A DNA stretch of 64,000 nt from an uncultured Roseburia sp. (lineage in GTDB: Bacteria; Bacillota; Clostridia; Lachnospirales; Lachnospiraceae), in assembly GCA_900542495.1 (NCBI GenBank), contig UQNW01000006.1, forward strand, positions 1 to 64,000, read 5' to 3'. Positions within the stretch are counted from its first letter, which is position 1. Each line of letters begins with the position of its first letter. The translations under genes and the position numbers were made by a program. The notes under the pieces are model-generated. The model saw only the letters and a list, made by a program, of their open reading frames with translations, made no database searches and had not been told where the DNA came from. This document shows, piece after piece, positions 8,698-18,500 of this stretch.

Positions 8698-8811
8698 GCG
8701 GATTGCCTGAAAACTCTGCGAGTTTCCAGGCGCGCGTTGCGCTTTCAAATAAGTAAGCAATCATGTGCATGCAAGCATGCGCACAAGATTACTTACTTAT
8801 TCTCAATCCGC
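8698..8811. repeat. Multi-hairpin structured element C, copy 1
   Basis: Between pgk and tpiA, gcggattg (8698-8705) pairs with caatccgc (8804-8811) as a closing stem. Inside lie three hairpins in order: cctgaaaactc/gagtttccagg (8706-8730), gcgc-gtt-gcgc (8732-8742) and a long one built from aataagtaagcaatc...gtgcatgc/gcatgcgcac...gattacttactta (about 8748-8801). The same layout with unrelated sequence occurs at 27538-27654 in front of tyrS. On the transcribed strands of both loci the order is closing stem, long hairpin, GC-rich mini-hairpin, short hairpin, closing stem. Confidence 0.55.
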
Positions 8812-8862
8812 TGTAATCACGTCTATTTATCGTTTGCAGCTGCATTTATGTCATGGCTGCTC

Positions 8863-10074
8863 TTACTTATCGTTTGCAGCTGCAACGCCTGGTAATTCTT
8901 TACCCTCTAAGAATTCAAGAGAAGCTCCACCACCTGTAGAGATGTGAGTCATCTTGTCACCGAAACCTAACTGGTTAACTGCTGCTGCGGAATCACCACC
9001 GCCGATGATTGTTGTAGCATCTGTGTCAGCTAAAGCTTTTGCTACAGCGATTGTTCCTGCTGCAAGTGTTGGGTTCTCAAATACGCCCATAGGTCCGTTC
9101 CAAACAACTGTTTTAGCTGTCTTAACAGCGTCAGCAAAAAGAGCCTGTGTCTTAGGTCCGATATCGCATCCCTCACGGTCAGCCGGCATTTTGTCAGCAT
9201 CATATACTTCTACTTCTACAGGAGCGTCGATTGGGTTAGGGAAATCTTTGATCGTTACAGCGTCAACTGGTAATAATAATTTTTTACCAAGTTTCTCAGC
9301 TTTCTCCATCATTTCTTTACAGTAATCAATCTTGCTGTCATCTACTAAAGATAAACCGATCTCATATCCTTTTGCTTTTAAGAATGTGTAAGCCATACCA
9401 CCACCGATAATAAGAGTATCACATTTCTCTAGTAAGTTAGAGATAACGTTTAATTTATCAGCAACTTTTGCGCCACCAAGGATTGCAACGAAAGGTCTTA
9501 CCGGATTTTCAACTGCATTTCCTAAGAAATCGATTTCTTTCTGCATTAAGTAACCAACAACTGCTGTGTCAACTAACTGTGCAACACCAACGTTAGAGCA
9601 GTGTGCTCTGTGAGCTGTACCGAATGCATCATTTACGAATACATCACAGATAGAAGCAAGATCTTTGGAGAATGCTTCACCGTTCTTTGTCTCTTCCGGT
9701 CTGAAACGTGTATTCTCAAGTAAAATAACTTCGCCGTCTTTCATAGCTTCTACTGCTGCTCTTGCGTTTGGTCCAACTACTTCCGGATCAGCAACGAATT
9801 TTACTTCCTGTCCTAATAACTCAGAAAGTCTTACTGCTACAGGAGCGAGTGTTTTTGTTAATTTGTCTTCTTCTGTTTTAACTTTTCCAAGGTGAGAGCA
9901 GAGAATTACTTTTCCGCCGTCAGCGATTAATTTTTTGATTGTTGGAAGAGCTGCTACAAGACGGTTCTCGTCTGTGATCTTTCCATCTTTTAATGGTACA
10001 TTGAAGTCACATCTGCAAAGTACACGAAGTCCTTTTACATTGATATCATCTACGGATTTTTTATTTAATGACAT
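8863..10074 (-). CDS. pgk: Phosphoglycerate kinase
   Basis: The enzyme transfers phosphate from 1,3-bisphosphoglycerate to ADP. At 403 residues it has the normal two-domain length. Family landmarks are RCDFNVPL near residue 21, the SHLGK basic patch, [16 protein letters not shown], the LGGAKVADK nucleotide-domain start, and the C-terminal GGGDSAAA and [11 protein letters not shown] loops. It lies downstream of gapA and upstream of tpiA. The gap to gapA contains a terminator and repeat B1, so pgk may have its own promoter. The last codons are echoed downstream: the 18-bp string ending the gene (8867-8884) recurs at 8827-8844. Confidence 0.98.
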   Translation of the reverse strand: MSLNKKSVDDINVKGLRVLCRCDFNVPLKDGKITDENRLVAALPTIKKLIADGGKVILCSHLGKVKTEEDKLTKTLAPVAVRLSELLGQEVKFVADPEVVGPNARAAVEAMKDGEVILLENTRFRPEETKNGEAFSKDLASICDVFVNDAFGTAHRAHCSNVGVAQLVDTAVVGYLMQKEIDFLGNAVENPVRPFVAILGGAKVADKLNVISNLLEKCDTLIIGGGMAYTFLKAKGYEIGLSLVDDSKIDYCKEMMEKAEKLGKKLLLPVDAVTIKDFPNPIDAPVEVEVYDADKMPADREGCDIGPKTQALFADAVKTAKTVVWNGPMGVFENPTLAAGTIAVAKALADTDATTIIGGGDSAAAVNQLGFGDKMTHISTGGGASLEFLEGKELPGVAAANDK

Positions 10075-10104
10075 ATTAAGTAGTCTCCTTTATTTTTATA
10101 TTTT

Positions 10105-10330
10105 ATAGATAATTGTGAAACTCCTCATAGTCTTTTTTAAATTGTTCAAATTAACAAAAACATTCAAGACACGCTTTCGCTATGTGTCGCTCGCAACGGT
10201 ACTAAGAAGCCAGACACAACTTACCGTTGTATCTGCCTTCTAAGTGCCGGCGGCTCCCCAATGTCTTTCATGTCTTTTGTCAATTTCTCACAATTCAATT
10301 TAGGTTGTTATGAGTTTCGCAATTATCTAT
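10105..10330. repeat. Structured repeat family B, copy 1
   Basis: This 226-bp element between gapA and pgk has 19-bp terminal inverted repeats (10105-10123 and 10312-10330, of the form atagataattgcgaaactc with one mismatch). Inside are nested stems, notably a ~22-bp hairpin around ggcacttagaaggcag...ctggcttcttagtacc and a small gacac...agcgaaagc...gtgtc hairpin. Its reverse complement matches 23765-23974 over nearly its whole length, and a shortened form is at 32425-32506. No reading frame is conserved, so it is a MITE-like or RNA-structured repeat. Confidence 0.75.
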
Positions 10331-10345
10331 CATAATCGTTTACAC

Positions 10346-10386
10346 AAAAAGGAGCCCGGTCCCAAAAGACCGGACCCCTTTTTTGA
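10346..10386 (-). terminator. gapA terminator
   Basis: A GC-rich stem (ggagcccggtc against gaccggacccc) lies about 75 bases past the gapA stop. It is flanked by A-runs and T-runs on both sides, so it can act as a rho-independent terminator on the gapA strand and possibly on both strands. It implies that part of the gapA transcript ends before pgk. Confidence 0.8.
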
Positions 10387-10456
10387 GTCTTATCTGCACT
10401 CTGGCAGCCTGTCGCTTAAAAAAGTAGTCTACCGTGCAGTGAATGTTTCATTCTGA

Positions 10457-11473
10457 TTATGCTAACTCAGAGAAGTATTTGATTGTACGAACCATCTGAG
10501 ATGTGTAGCTGTTCTCGTTATCATACCAAGAAACAACCTGTACTTCGTACTGATCATCAGATACCTGGTTAACCATTGTCTGTGTAGCGTCGAATAAAGA
10601 ACCAAATCTCATTCCTACGATATCAGAAGATACGATTTCGTCTTCGTTGTATCCGAAGGACTCGTTAGCTGCTGCTTTCATAGCTGCGTTGATATCTTCT
10701 TTTGTAACACCAGCTTTTTTAACAACTGCTGTTAAGATTGTTGTAGAACCTGTTGGGGTTGGTACACGCTGTGCAGATCCGATTAATTTTCCGTTTAATT
10801 CTGGGATAACTAATCCGATAGCTTTTGCAGCACCTGTGCTGTTAGGAACGATGTTAACTGCTGCTGCACGAGATCTTCTTAAATCACCTTTTCTCTGTGG
10901 TCCGTCAAGAGTCATCTGATCACCTGTGTAAGCATGGATTGTTACCATGATACCAGACTGGATTGGTGCATATTTGTTTAATGCGTCAGCCATAGGTGCT
11001 AAGCAGTTTGTTGTACAGGAAGCTGCAGAAATAATTGTATCTGTTGGTTTTAATGTCTCATGGTTTGTGTTGTAAACGATTGTTGGAAGATCGTTACCAG
11101 CTGGAGCGGAGATAACAACTTTTCTTGCACCTGCATTGATATGAGCCTGAGCTTTCTCTTTGCTTGTGTAGAATCCAGAACACTCTAATACAACGTCAAC
11201 TTTTAATTCACCCCATGGGCAGTTGTTTGCATCTGGGAATGCGTAGATTTTGATTTCTTTTCCGCAAACGATGATAGAATCATCTGTGTAAGATACTTCA
11301 TCAGCGTGCTCATATTTTCCCTGAGAAGAATCATATTTTAACAAGTGTGCTAACATTTTAGGGCTTGTTAAATCGTTGATTGCTACTACTTCATATCCTT
11401 CTGCTCCGAACATCTGTCTGAAAGCAAGACGACCGATACGGCCGAAACCATTAATTGCTACTCTTACTGCCAT
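10457..11473 (-). CDS. gapA: Glyceraldehyde-3-phosphate dehydrogenase, type I
   Basis: This NAD-dependent glycolytic dehydrogenase makes 1,3-bisphosphoglycerate. The 338-residue length is standard. The N-terminal Rossmann motif GFGRIGR (residues 9-15), catalytic Cys153 in [10 protein letters not shown], and the substrate-binding SCTTN, RVPTPTG and WYDNE(N)SYTSQMV regions are intact. An aggaggaattt ribosome site precedes ATG. The upstream 330 bases carry a good sigma-A promoter (11539-11567) and no other gene. The gene heads the glycolytic run gapA-pgk-tpiA. Codon use is strongly biased, as expected for a highly expressed gene. Confidence 0.98.
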   Translation of the reverse strand: MAVRVAINGFGRIGRLAFRQMFGAEGYEVVAINDLTSPKMLAHLLKYDSSQGKYEHADEVSYTDDSIIVCGKEIKIYAFPDANNCPWGELKVDVVLECSGFYTSKEKAQAHINAGARKVVISAPAGNDLPTIVYNTNHETLKPTDTIISAASCTTNCLAPMADALNKYAPIQSGIMVTIHAYTGDQMTLDGPQRKGDLRRSRAAAVNIVPNSTGAAKAIGLVIPELNGKLIGSAQRVPTPTGSTTILTAVVKKAGVTKEDINAAMKAAANESFGYNEDEIVSSDIVGMRFGSLFDATQTMVNQVSDDQYEVQVVSWYDNENSYTSQMVRTIKYFSELA

Positions 11474-11538
11474 TTTAAATTCCTCCTAGAATTGTATAAA
11501 ATATACTTTTGGAAAACTATTGTTCCCAAGCTTCCTTT

Positions 11539-11567
11539 ATTTTAACCAATTTCTGTATAAAGTTCAA
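11539..11567 (-). promoter_or_regulatory. Sigma-A promoter of gapA
   Basis: On the minus strand TTGAAC (11562-11567), a 17-base spacer and TAAAAT (11539-11544) form a good housekeeping promoter about 65 bases before the gapA start. The rest of the 330-base divergent region towards the HisJ-type gene is A+T-rich. I saw no clear operator and no convincing promoter for the plus-strand gene. Confidence 0.65.
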
Positions 11568-11802
11568 GTGTTTTTCATGAGTTTGTTAAATTTTTCACTA
11601 TATTTATTTTTCGACTATGTTTTTCATTCACTTTGTACAAAATCACGTACAATCTATTCCATTTTCTTGTAAAATAAGTTATATTAGATATCAGATAAAT
11701 GCATGATACAGGCGTTTTATTATAACTTAGCCGCTGTATTTTTAGAAATTTTTAATTATTAATTTTACTAATAATTTTTTCACGGAAAGGAATATAGATT
11801 TT

Positions 11803-12630
11803 ATGGAAACCAAATTTTCGCATTACCGGCTCTGGGACACACACATGCACAGCCAGTTTTCCGGGGACAGTGAAGCCCCGCAGGAAGAAATGATCTCTTC
11901 TGCTATCAAAAAAGGACTTGCCGGGATCTGCTTTACAGATCATCTTGATATTGATTATCCTGAGGAGCCGGATATTTTTCTTCTCGATCTGCCAAATTAT
12001 ACTTCGTCCGTACTTGCCTATCAGGAAAAATATGCCGCAAAGCTTCCGGTACGCCTCGGCATTGAGCTTGGCTTACAGCCGCATCTGGCTGCGCTGTACA
12101 CGGATATTTTATCGCAGTATCCATTTGATTTTGTCATAGGTTCCTCCCATGTTGTGCATGGATTTGATCCGTATTATGCGGCTTTTTATGAAAAACGGAC
12201 AGAGAAAGCCGCCTACCGCGAATATTTTGAATCCATTCTTGAAAATATAGAAAGTTACCATGATTTCGACGTATACGGACACCTCGACTATGTTGTCCGC
12301 TACGGTCCGACCTCCAATGAAAATTATGACTGGAAAGAATATCAGGATGTGATTGATGAGATTTTACGAAAACTTGTCTCCCTCGGAAAAGGGATCGAGC
12401 TGAACACCGGCGGTTTTAAATACGGTCTTGATCACCCGAATCCAACTGAGGAGATCATCCGGCGTTACCGGGAACTTGGCGGCGAGATCATCACAATCGG
12501 TGCCGACGCCCACAAACCGGAACATGTTGCATTTGATTTTGCAAAAGTTCCTTCTATATTAAAAGACGCCGGCTTTGATTACTTTACGGTTTTCCGTGAG
12601 AGGAAACCGGAGTTTGTGAAGATTGAATAG
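11803..12630 (+). CDS. hisJ: Histidinol-phosphatase, PHP (HisJ) family
   Basis: This 275-residue PHP-domain metallo-phosphatase matches the HisJ/HisK type that removes phosphate from histidinol phosphate in histidine synthesis. Metal-binding landmarks are DTHMHS near residue 9, FTDHLDID near residue 45, GIELGL, GSSHVVHG, YGHLDYV and the C-terminal GADAHKPEHV. The start at 11803 has ggaaagg upstream. It is an isolated gene, divergent from gapA and convergent with the TldE/TldD pair, with only 6 bases to the tldE stop on the other strand. No other his genes are visible, so the substrate assignment rests on family resemblance; a different sugar-phosphate substrate remains possible. Confidence 0.82.
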   Translation: METKFSHYRLWDTHMHSQFSGDSEAPQEEMISSAIKKGLAGICFTDHLDIDYPEEPDIFLLDLPNYTSSVLAYQEKYAAKLPVRLGIELGLQPHLAALYTDILSQYPFDFVIGSSHVVHGFDPYYAAFYEKRTEKAAYREYFESILENIESYHDFDVYGHLDYVVRYGPTSNENYDWKEYQDVIDEILRKLVSLGKGIELNTGGFKYGLDHPNPTEEIIRRYRELGGEIITIGADAHKPEHVAFDFAKVPSILKDAGFDYFTVFRERKPEFVKIE

Positions 12631-12636
12631 CACACA

Positions 12637-13911
12637 TTATTTTCCTGCGACCGCTACCCCATGAAATTCGACCGCAAATGGCCCGTCATAATCTTTATCT
12701 TTATAACGCTCGGTGGAAAATGCCATATCTTTCTGTAGTTCCAGCAGATTGCCACTGACGGAACCTCCGGTTACCGGCGTCACTTTCTCACCGTCGAAAA
12801 GATAGGAGAGACGAATCTCACCGCCAAAATATCCGCTTAAGCTATCCATGGAGAAGTCAGAAAAACTTACCACATAAAGGTATGGTTCTTTTTTCATCTC
12901 CTCAAGAGTTTTAGTGCCATTATCCAGTTTTACCGCACTGTAGATTCCGGTCGGCTCGACACCTAAATAGTATGCAAACCGGGCATTTCCATGAATTGCC
13001 TTCAGTTCTCCCTCTTTTAATAGTGTAAGATCTTTCATCGGGATTCCCTCACTTGAATAAGGATTGGATGCATGGAGCGTGATATTTAATTTTTCTCCCT
13101 GCACTTTTTCTCCCTGCACATCCATTCCTGCCTGATAGTTAGAATAACCCGGATAGACCATGCCAGAGGATGACCGGTCCATGTAAAAATCGATCAGTGT
13201 GCGCACATTTTTTCCGGAAAGAAGCAGCTTATAGTTTCCTTTTTCCGGTGCTTCTGTCGCCCTTGCCCTGTCGCATACCCGTTCCAATGCTTCTTTTGCC
13301 TGTGCCGTCAGTGCCTCTGTGTCAAGATCATCATAGGCGAACTCCTGATACTGCTCGACATCCTGTGGTGTGATACACTGTACGACAAACTCTCCGTTCA
13401 CACTGTTTTTTTCATAAGAAACATCAATGCCCTCTGAATTGTAAATCGCAGTCGTTGTTTTTTCCATGAAAAACTCAGCCGTATTGATGAATGCATCTTC
13501 CTGCACATCCACACAGTAAAGCGCTTTTACAAATGCATCTCCGATCTCCTCAAGGCTTTTTCCACAAAGTGTGCTTTTTACCTGCACTTTATTCTCTTTT
13601 TTCCCTTTTGGGAGTTCAAAAAATGGATTTTTTACAAAGGAAGCTGCGTAATAAGCACCTTTTACCGCCTCATCTACTTCCTCCTGTGTCATCTCCGGAA
13701 AAATGTTGATGTTTGCGGAACCACGCATTTTCTTTCCGTCTGCCTCAAAATCACGGTAAATGGTAACCGCAGACACCGCATCCTGTTTCATCCTGCGCAT
13801 ATCAAGTTCTTTTTTTATAAAATAAAGTTCTGCACCCTCGACTGTTTTCTCTGTCACAAGGTAGGTTTCTATCTGAAATTCCCGAATTGCCTGTAATATT
13901 TTTTCACGCAT
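12637..13911 (-). CDS. tldE: TldE/PmbA-type subunit of TldD/TldE metalloprotease
   Basis: TldE forms a heterodimer with TldD, whose active site degrades unfolded or modified peptides; it matures some ribosomal peptides in other bacteria. This 424-residue copy has the family features: the SSSGMVYPGYSNYQAG stretch, the SNPYSSEGIPMKDLTL region and the glycine-rich C-terminal GGSVSGNLLEL. It lacks a HExxxH motif, as expected for the non-catalytic subunit. It starts 15 bases after the tldD stop, so the two are one operon. The substrate is not evident, and there is no bacteriocin or RiPP precursor near. Confidence 0.88.
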   Translation of the reverse strand: MREKILQAIREFQIETYLVTEKTVEGAELYFIKKELDMRRMKQDAVSAVTIYRDFEADGKKMRGSANINIFPEMTQEEVDEAVKGAYYAASFVKNPFFELPKGKKENKVQVKSTLCGKSLEEIGDAFVKALYCVDVQEDAFINTAEFFMEKTTTAIYNSEGIDVSYEKNSVNGEFVVQCITPQDVEQYQEFAYDDLDTEALTAQAKEALERVCDRARATEAPEKGNYKLLLSGKNVRTLIDFYMDRSSSGMVYPGYSNYQAGMDVQGEKVQGEKLNITLHASNPYSSEGIPMKDLTLLKEGELKAIHGNARFAYYLGVEPTGIYSAVKLDNGTKTLEEMKKEPYLYVVSFSDFSMDSLSGYFGGEIRLSYLFDGEKVTPVTGGSVSGNLLELQKDMAFSTERYKDKDYDGPFAVEFHGVAVAGK

Positions 13912-13926
13912 CTGTCTCTCTCCTTT

Positions 13927-15354
13927 TTATCCCAATCTGATTCTGGCTTTGATATATGGACCGCCGTCAGATACTTTTACCCACTCTTTGTGTCCTTTTC
14001 CACAATAACCGGTTCCTGCGAGTTTGCACTCGTCTGACATCATGGAAATTGATTTTAATAAGTCCGGTACATATCCGGTCAGTACAATCGGAGAAAATAC
14101 TTTTCCGGTAAATTTACCGTCTCTGATTTCTCTTGCAATGTCAACTAAGCACTGGATTCCCCAGTTTTTCGGATCTTCCATGCCGCTGCTCGCATTTTCC
14201 AGATAAAACCCATAGGAAATAGAGGCGATCATATCTTCCACTTTATCTGTGCCCGGCTCAAAGAAAGTATTGGTCATCCGCGTGTACGCTTTGTGGCTGT
14301 TCTTTTCCCTTCTTCCGTTTCCGGTCGGTTTTGTGCCAAGTGCCATAGCAGCCTGTGCATCACAGATTCCGGTCTTTAAGATTCCTTTATCAATGATGAC
14401 GGTATCCTGCGCAAGTGTTCCCTCATCATCAAAAAAGAAAGTTGCGGTCTCAGACGCAGCCGATGCGCCATCATGCATGGTAACTAACGGGGAAGCCACA
14501 TATTCACCGATATATTTTTCAGCCAGAGCACGTTTTTTCACAAACATATCCATCTCAACGCCGTGTCCGAATGCTTCATGCACGATCATGCCTGTGACAT
14601 CCGGTGCACAGATGCAGTCATACTCGCCCGGTGTGATTGGTTCACTTGTGGCAAGATCATTGAGTTTCTGCACTAATGATGGAATTTTTGTTTCCATGTC
14701 ATCTAAAATTTCCATTCCGCCACAGCCGGAGCAGCTGTCAAATGCCATCTTCATCTCCTCGCCCTTCGGGATCAGTCCCATGATCATGCCGTTTGTCCAC
14801 ATGACGTTCTGCGTCATATCTTTGTTTGGAGATAAAAATAATTTGTGATAAATCTGGTAAACGCACGCTGTCTTGATCTCAACGATTTTTTCATCCTGCG
14901 CCATTGCTTTTTCACGCAATGCACCAAGGCGTTTTACGATCTCCTCATCGCCTAAATCTTCCGGCAAAACTTCATAGTCAGTGCTTTTTTCAAAATGATA
15001 TGCTTCATCCGGAATTTCTGGATACTGTTTCACTTTCATGTCATCCGGAAGCTTTTTTGCCCACGGCATCACATGATTTTTGATTTCTTCTGCAATGCTG
15101 TCAATCTCGCTCTCATCAATGTGGCTGAACGCATATTCTCCATAGCTCTCACCGTCATATACTTTTGCCACATAACCTAACTCCACAAACATGTTCTCCG
15201 TAATGCTGATTCCCTGTTTTGAAATGGTGTACTGTTTGCCTTTTGAATCTGTCATCAGAATGGACGCATACGAATATGTCTGCAGCAATCTATCTAATAA
15301 TTGTTTCAGAATCGATTTCTTCTGTTCGATCAGTTTACTTGATGTAACCTTCAT
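13927..15354 (-). CDS. tldD: TldD, catalytic subunit of TldD/TldE metalloprotease
   Basis: This 475-residue protease subunit contains the zinc-binding HEAFGH motif (His259, Glu260, His264) and the distal GTGYCGKGH region that supplies the third ligand cysteine. The N-terminal modulator domain is of normal length. It is the first gene of the tldD-tldE operon, and a sigma-A promoter lies 48 bases upstream at 15402-15430. TldD/TldE pairs work as ATP-independent peptidases in the cytoplasm. The context gives no partner peptide. Confidence 0.93.
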   Translation of the reverse strand: MKVTSSKLIEQKKSILKQLLDRLLQTYSYASILMTDSKGKQYTISKQGISITENMFVELGYVAKVYDGESYGEYAFSHIDESEIDSIAEEIKNHVMPWAKKLPDDMKVKQYPEIPDEAYHFEKSTDYEVLPEDLGDEEIVKRLGALREKAMAQDEKIVEIKTACVYQIYHKLFLSPNKDMTQNVMWTNGMIMGLIPKGEEMKMAFDSCSGCGGMEILDDMETKIPSLVQKLNDLATSEPITPGEYDCICAPDVTGMIVHEAFGHGVEMDMFVKKRALAEKYIGEYVASPLVTMHDGASAASETATFFFDDEGTLAQDTVIIDKGILKTGICDAQAAMALGTKPTGNGRREKNSHKAYTRMTNTFFEPGTDKVEDMIASISYGFYLENASSGMEDPKNWGIQCLVDIAREIRDGKFTGKVFSPIVLTGYVPDLLKSISMMSDECKLAGTGYCGKGHKEWVKVSDGGPYIKARIRLG

Positions 15355-15401
15355 CTTTTCCCCTTACCTTTCCTACGTTCTTTGTCGTTGTCGACTATCT
15401 C

Positions 15402-15430
15402 AGTATAGGAAATGGAATGTGGTTTGTAAA
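15402..15430 (-). promoter_or_regulatory. Promoter of tldD-tldE
   Basis: On the minus strand TTTACA (15425-15430), 17 bases and TATACT (15402-15407) make a sound sigma-A promoter. Transcription would begin about 40 bases before the tldD start. Confidence 0.65.
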
Positions 15431-15470
15431 TAGATTTCGGATAAGTGGTAAAGTTTCTGCAGTAAGACGC

Positions 15471-15511
15471 AAAAAAGACCTCACAGAATGTTTTTTCCAC
15501 TCTGTGAGGTC
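15471..15511 (-). terminator. purL terminator
   Basis: gacctcacaga (15477-15487) pairs perfectly with tctgtgaggtc (15501-15511). The minus strand continues into a run of six T. It lies directly after the purL stop. Confidence 0.9.
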
Positions 15512-15524
15512 CTGATGTAATCTC

Positions 15525-18500
15525 TTATTTAAAGTAAGCTACGCCGGATTCAAAGATCTTGATATCCTGCTCTCCGTAAATGTTCATTGCAACACTTCTG
15601 TCACGGCGCTCTGAATGAGCCATTTTACCAAGTACACGTCCGTCCGGGCTTGTGATACCCTCAATCGCACGATAGGAACCATTGACATTCCACTCTTCAT
15701 CCATGGTTGGAACTCCTGCTTCATTCACATACTGGGTAGCGACCTGTCCGTTTGCAAACAGTTTGTCTAACCATTCTGCCGGTGCTACGAAACGTCCCTC
15801 ACCGTGGGAAGCCGGGTTGCAGTATACTTTACCAAGTTCTGCGCCCTGTAACCATGGGGATTTATTGGAAACAACTTTGGTGTAAACCATTTTGCTCACA
15901 TGACGTCCGATCGTGTTGTAGGTCAAAGTCGGTGACTCGGCTGACTGTGGACGAATCTCTCCGTAAGGAACTAATCCTAATTTGATCAGTGCCTGGAAAC
16001 CATTACAGATACCAAGTGCAAGACCGTCTCTCTCATTTAACAGCTTCATGACTGCTTCTGTCATCTTTGCATTGCGGAATGCAGTTGCGAAGAATTTTGC
16101 AGATCCATCCGGTTCGTCACCGGCGGAGAAACCGCCCGGGAACATGATGATCTGGGACTGTTCGATTGCTTTTACAAACTCATCTACAGATTCACGGATA
16201 TCGTTTGCATTCATGTTTTTGAATACCTTAACGATGGTATTGGCACCTGCACGCTCAAATGCATCCGCACTGTCGTACTCGCAGTTGGTTCCCGGGAATA
16301 CCGGGATGAATACAGTTGGTTTTGCCACTTTATTTTTGCACACATAAATACTGTCTGCTTTGTATAATCCTGTTTTAACTTCGTCTTTGTTCTCGGTTGC
16401 GCGGGTTGGGAATACTTTTTCCAAAGTAGCAGTCCATGCATTTAATGCCTCGTCCATGGAAATTGTCATATCACCATAAATGAATTTTTCCTCTTCATTC
16501 ACCCAGCCGACTAACGCTTCGCTTCCGGCTAATCCTGCTTTTTCTAAGCATGCCTTTACATCTGCGACTTTGTTTGCTGGAACTTCTGCAACGATATTAC
16601 CGAATCCCGGTGCAAATAATGTTTCCGCAGAAACATCCTCACTGATCGTCACACCAAGCTTATTACCAAATGCCATTTTGCTGACTGCTGCTGCAAGTCC
16701 TTTTCCGTCAAGTGCATAAGCGGATACGATCACGCCTGTCTGGATCAGTTCATGAATGGCATCATATAATTTCATAACTTCTGTATAATCCGGAAGATCG
16801 AACTCATCTTTTTTCATGGAAAACAGTACTAACTGATTTCCTACTTCTTTTAATTCCGGTGTGATGATGTCTTTTTCCTTTGCGATATCCACTGCAAAAG
16901 AAACCAGTGTTGGTGGTACATCAATATCATTGAACGTTCCGGACATGGAATCTTTTCCTCCGATAGACGGAAGTCCGAAACCGATCTGTGCGTTGTAAGC
17001 ACCGAGTAATGCTGCAAATGGCTGGCTCCAGCGTTTCGGATCCCCGCTCATTCTGCGGAAGTACTCCTGGAATGTGAAACGTACTTTTTTGTAATCACCA
17101 CCGGCAGTCACGATTCTGGATAAAGATTCTAATACTGCGTAAACAGATCCGTGGTATGGGCTCCAGCTTGATAAGTATGGATCAAAACCATAAGACATCA
17201 TTGTCACAGTATCGCAGTCTCCTTTTGCAACCGGAAGCTTTGCAACCATGGACTGTGTCTCTGTGAGCTGGTATTTTCCACCGAATGGCATGTAAACACT
17301 GTTCACTCCGATAGAACCGTCAAACATTTCCACAAGTCCCTTCTGGGAGCATACATTTAAATCAGCAAGTTCTGCTGTCCATGCTGCTTTCATATCATTA
17401 TTTGCAACTGCCTCTGCTACTTTTGGTGTTGCGATTTTTTTGAAATAGTTATCTTCTTTTACAGGCATCTCAACTTCAACATTGGTTTCCTGATGTGCAC
17501 CGTTTGTATTTAAGAATGCTCTGGAAATGTTGACGATTTCTTTTCCTCTCCACTCTAATACAAGTCTTGGATCTTCTGTTACAACTGCAACTTCCACAGC
17601 CTCTAAGTTTTCCTCTGCTGCATATCCTAAGAAGGTCTTGACATCTTCCGGAGCAACAACAACTGCCATACGCTCCTGGGATTCAGAGATTGCAAGCTCT
17701 GTTCCGTCAAGTCCTGCGTATTTTTTCGGAACTTTATCTAAATTAATGCGAAGTCCGTCTGCTAATTCACCGATTGCTACAGACACACCGCCCGCACCGA
17801 AATCGTTACATTTTTTGATGATATGGGCAACTTCCTCACGGCGGAATAATCTCTGGATCTTACGCTCGGTCGGAGCATTACCTTTCTGTACTTCTGCACC
17901 ACATACGGAAGTGGACTGTGTATTGTGTGCCTTGGAGGAACCTGTTGCGCCACCGATACCGTCACGTCCGGTACGTCCGCCAAGTAAAATAATGATATCA
18001 CCCGGATCAGAAGTAAGTCTCTGAACGGCACGTCTTGGAGCTGCTCCCATAACTGCACCGATCTCCATACGTTTTGCAACATAATTTGGATGATAAACTT
18101 CTTTGACATAACCGGTTGCAAGTCCGATCTGGTTACCGTAAGAGCTGTAACCATGCGCTGCCTCGCGGACAATCTTTTTCTGTGGAAGTTTTCCTGCTAA
18201 AGTATCCTTAACAGAAACAGTCGGATCAGCCGCACCTGTCACACGCATTGCCTGATAAACATAGGTACGTCCTGACAACGGATCACGGATTGCACCACCA
18301 AGACAGGTTGCTGCGCCACCAAAAGGCTCGATCTCTGTCGGATGATTGTGTGTCTCATTTTTAAAGTTTACAAGCCACTCTTCTGTCTCGCCGTCCACTT
18401 CTACCGGAACAACGATTGAGCAGGCATTAATCTCATCAGATTCTTCCTGATCCTGCAATTTTCCTTCTTTTTTCAGACGCTTCATGGCAAGAAGTGCAAT

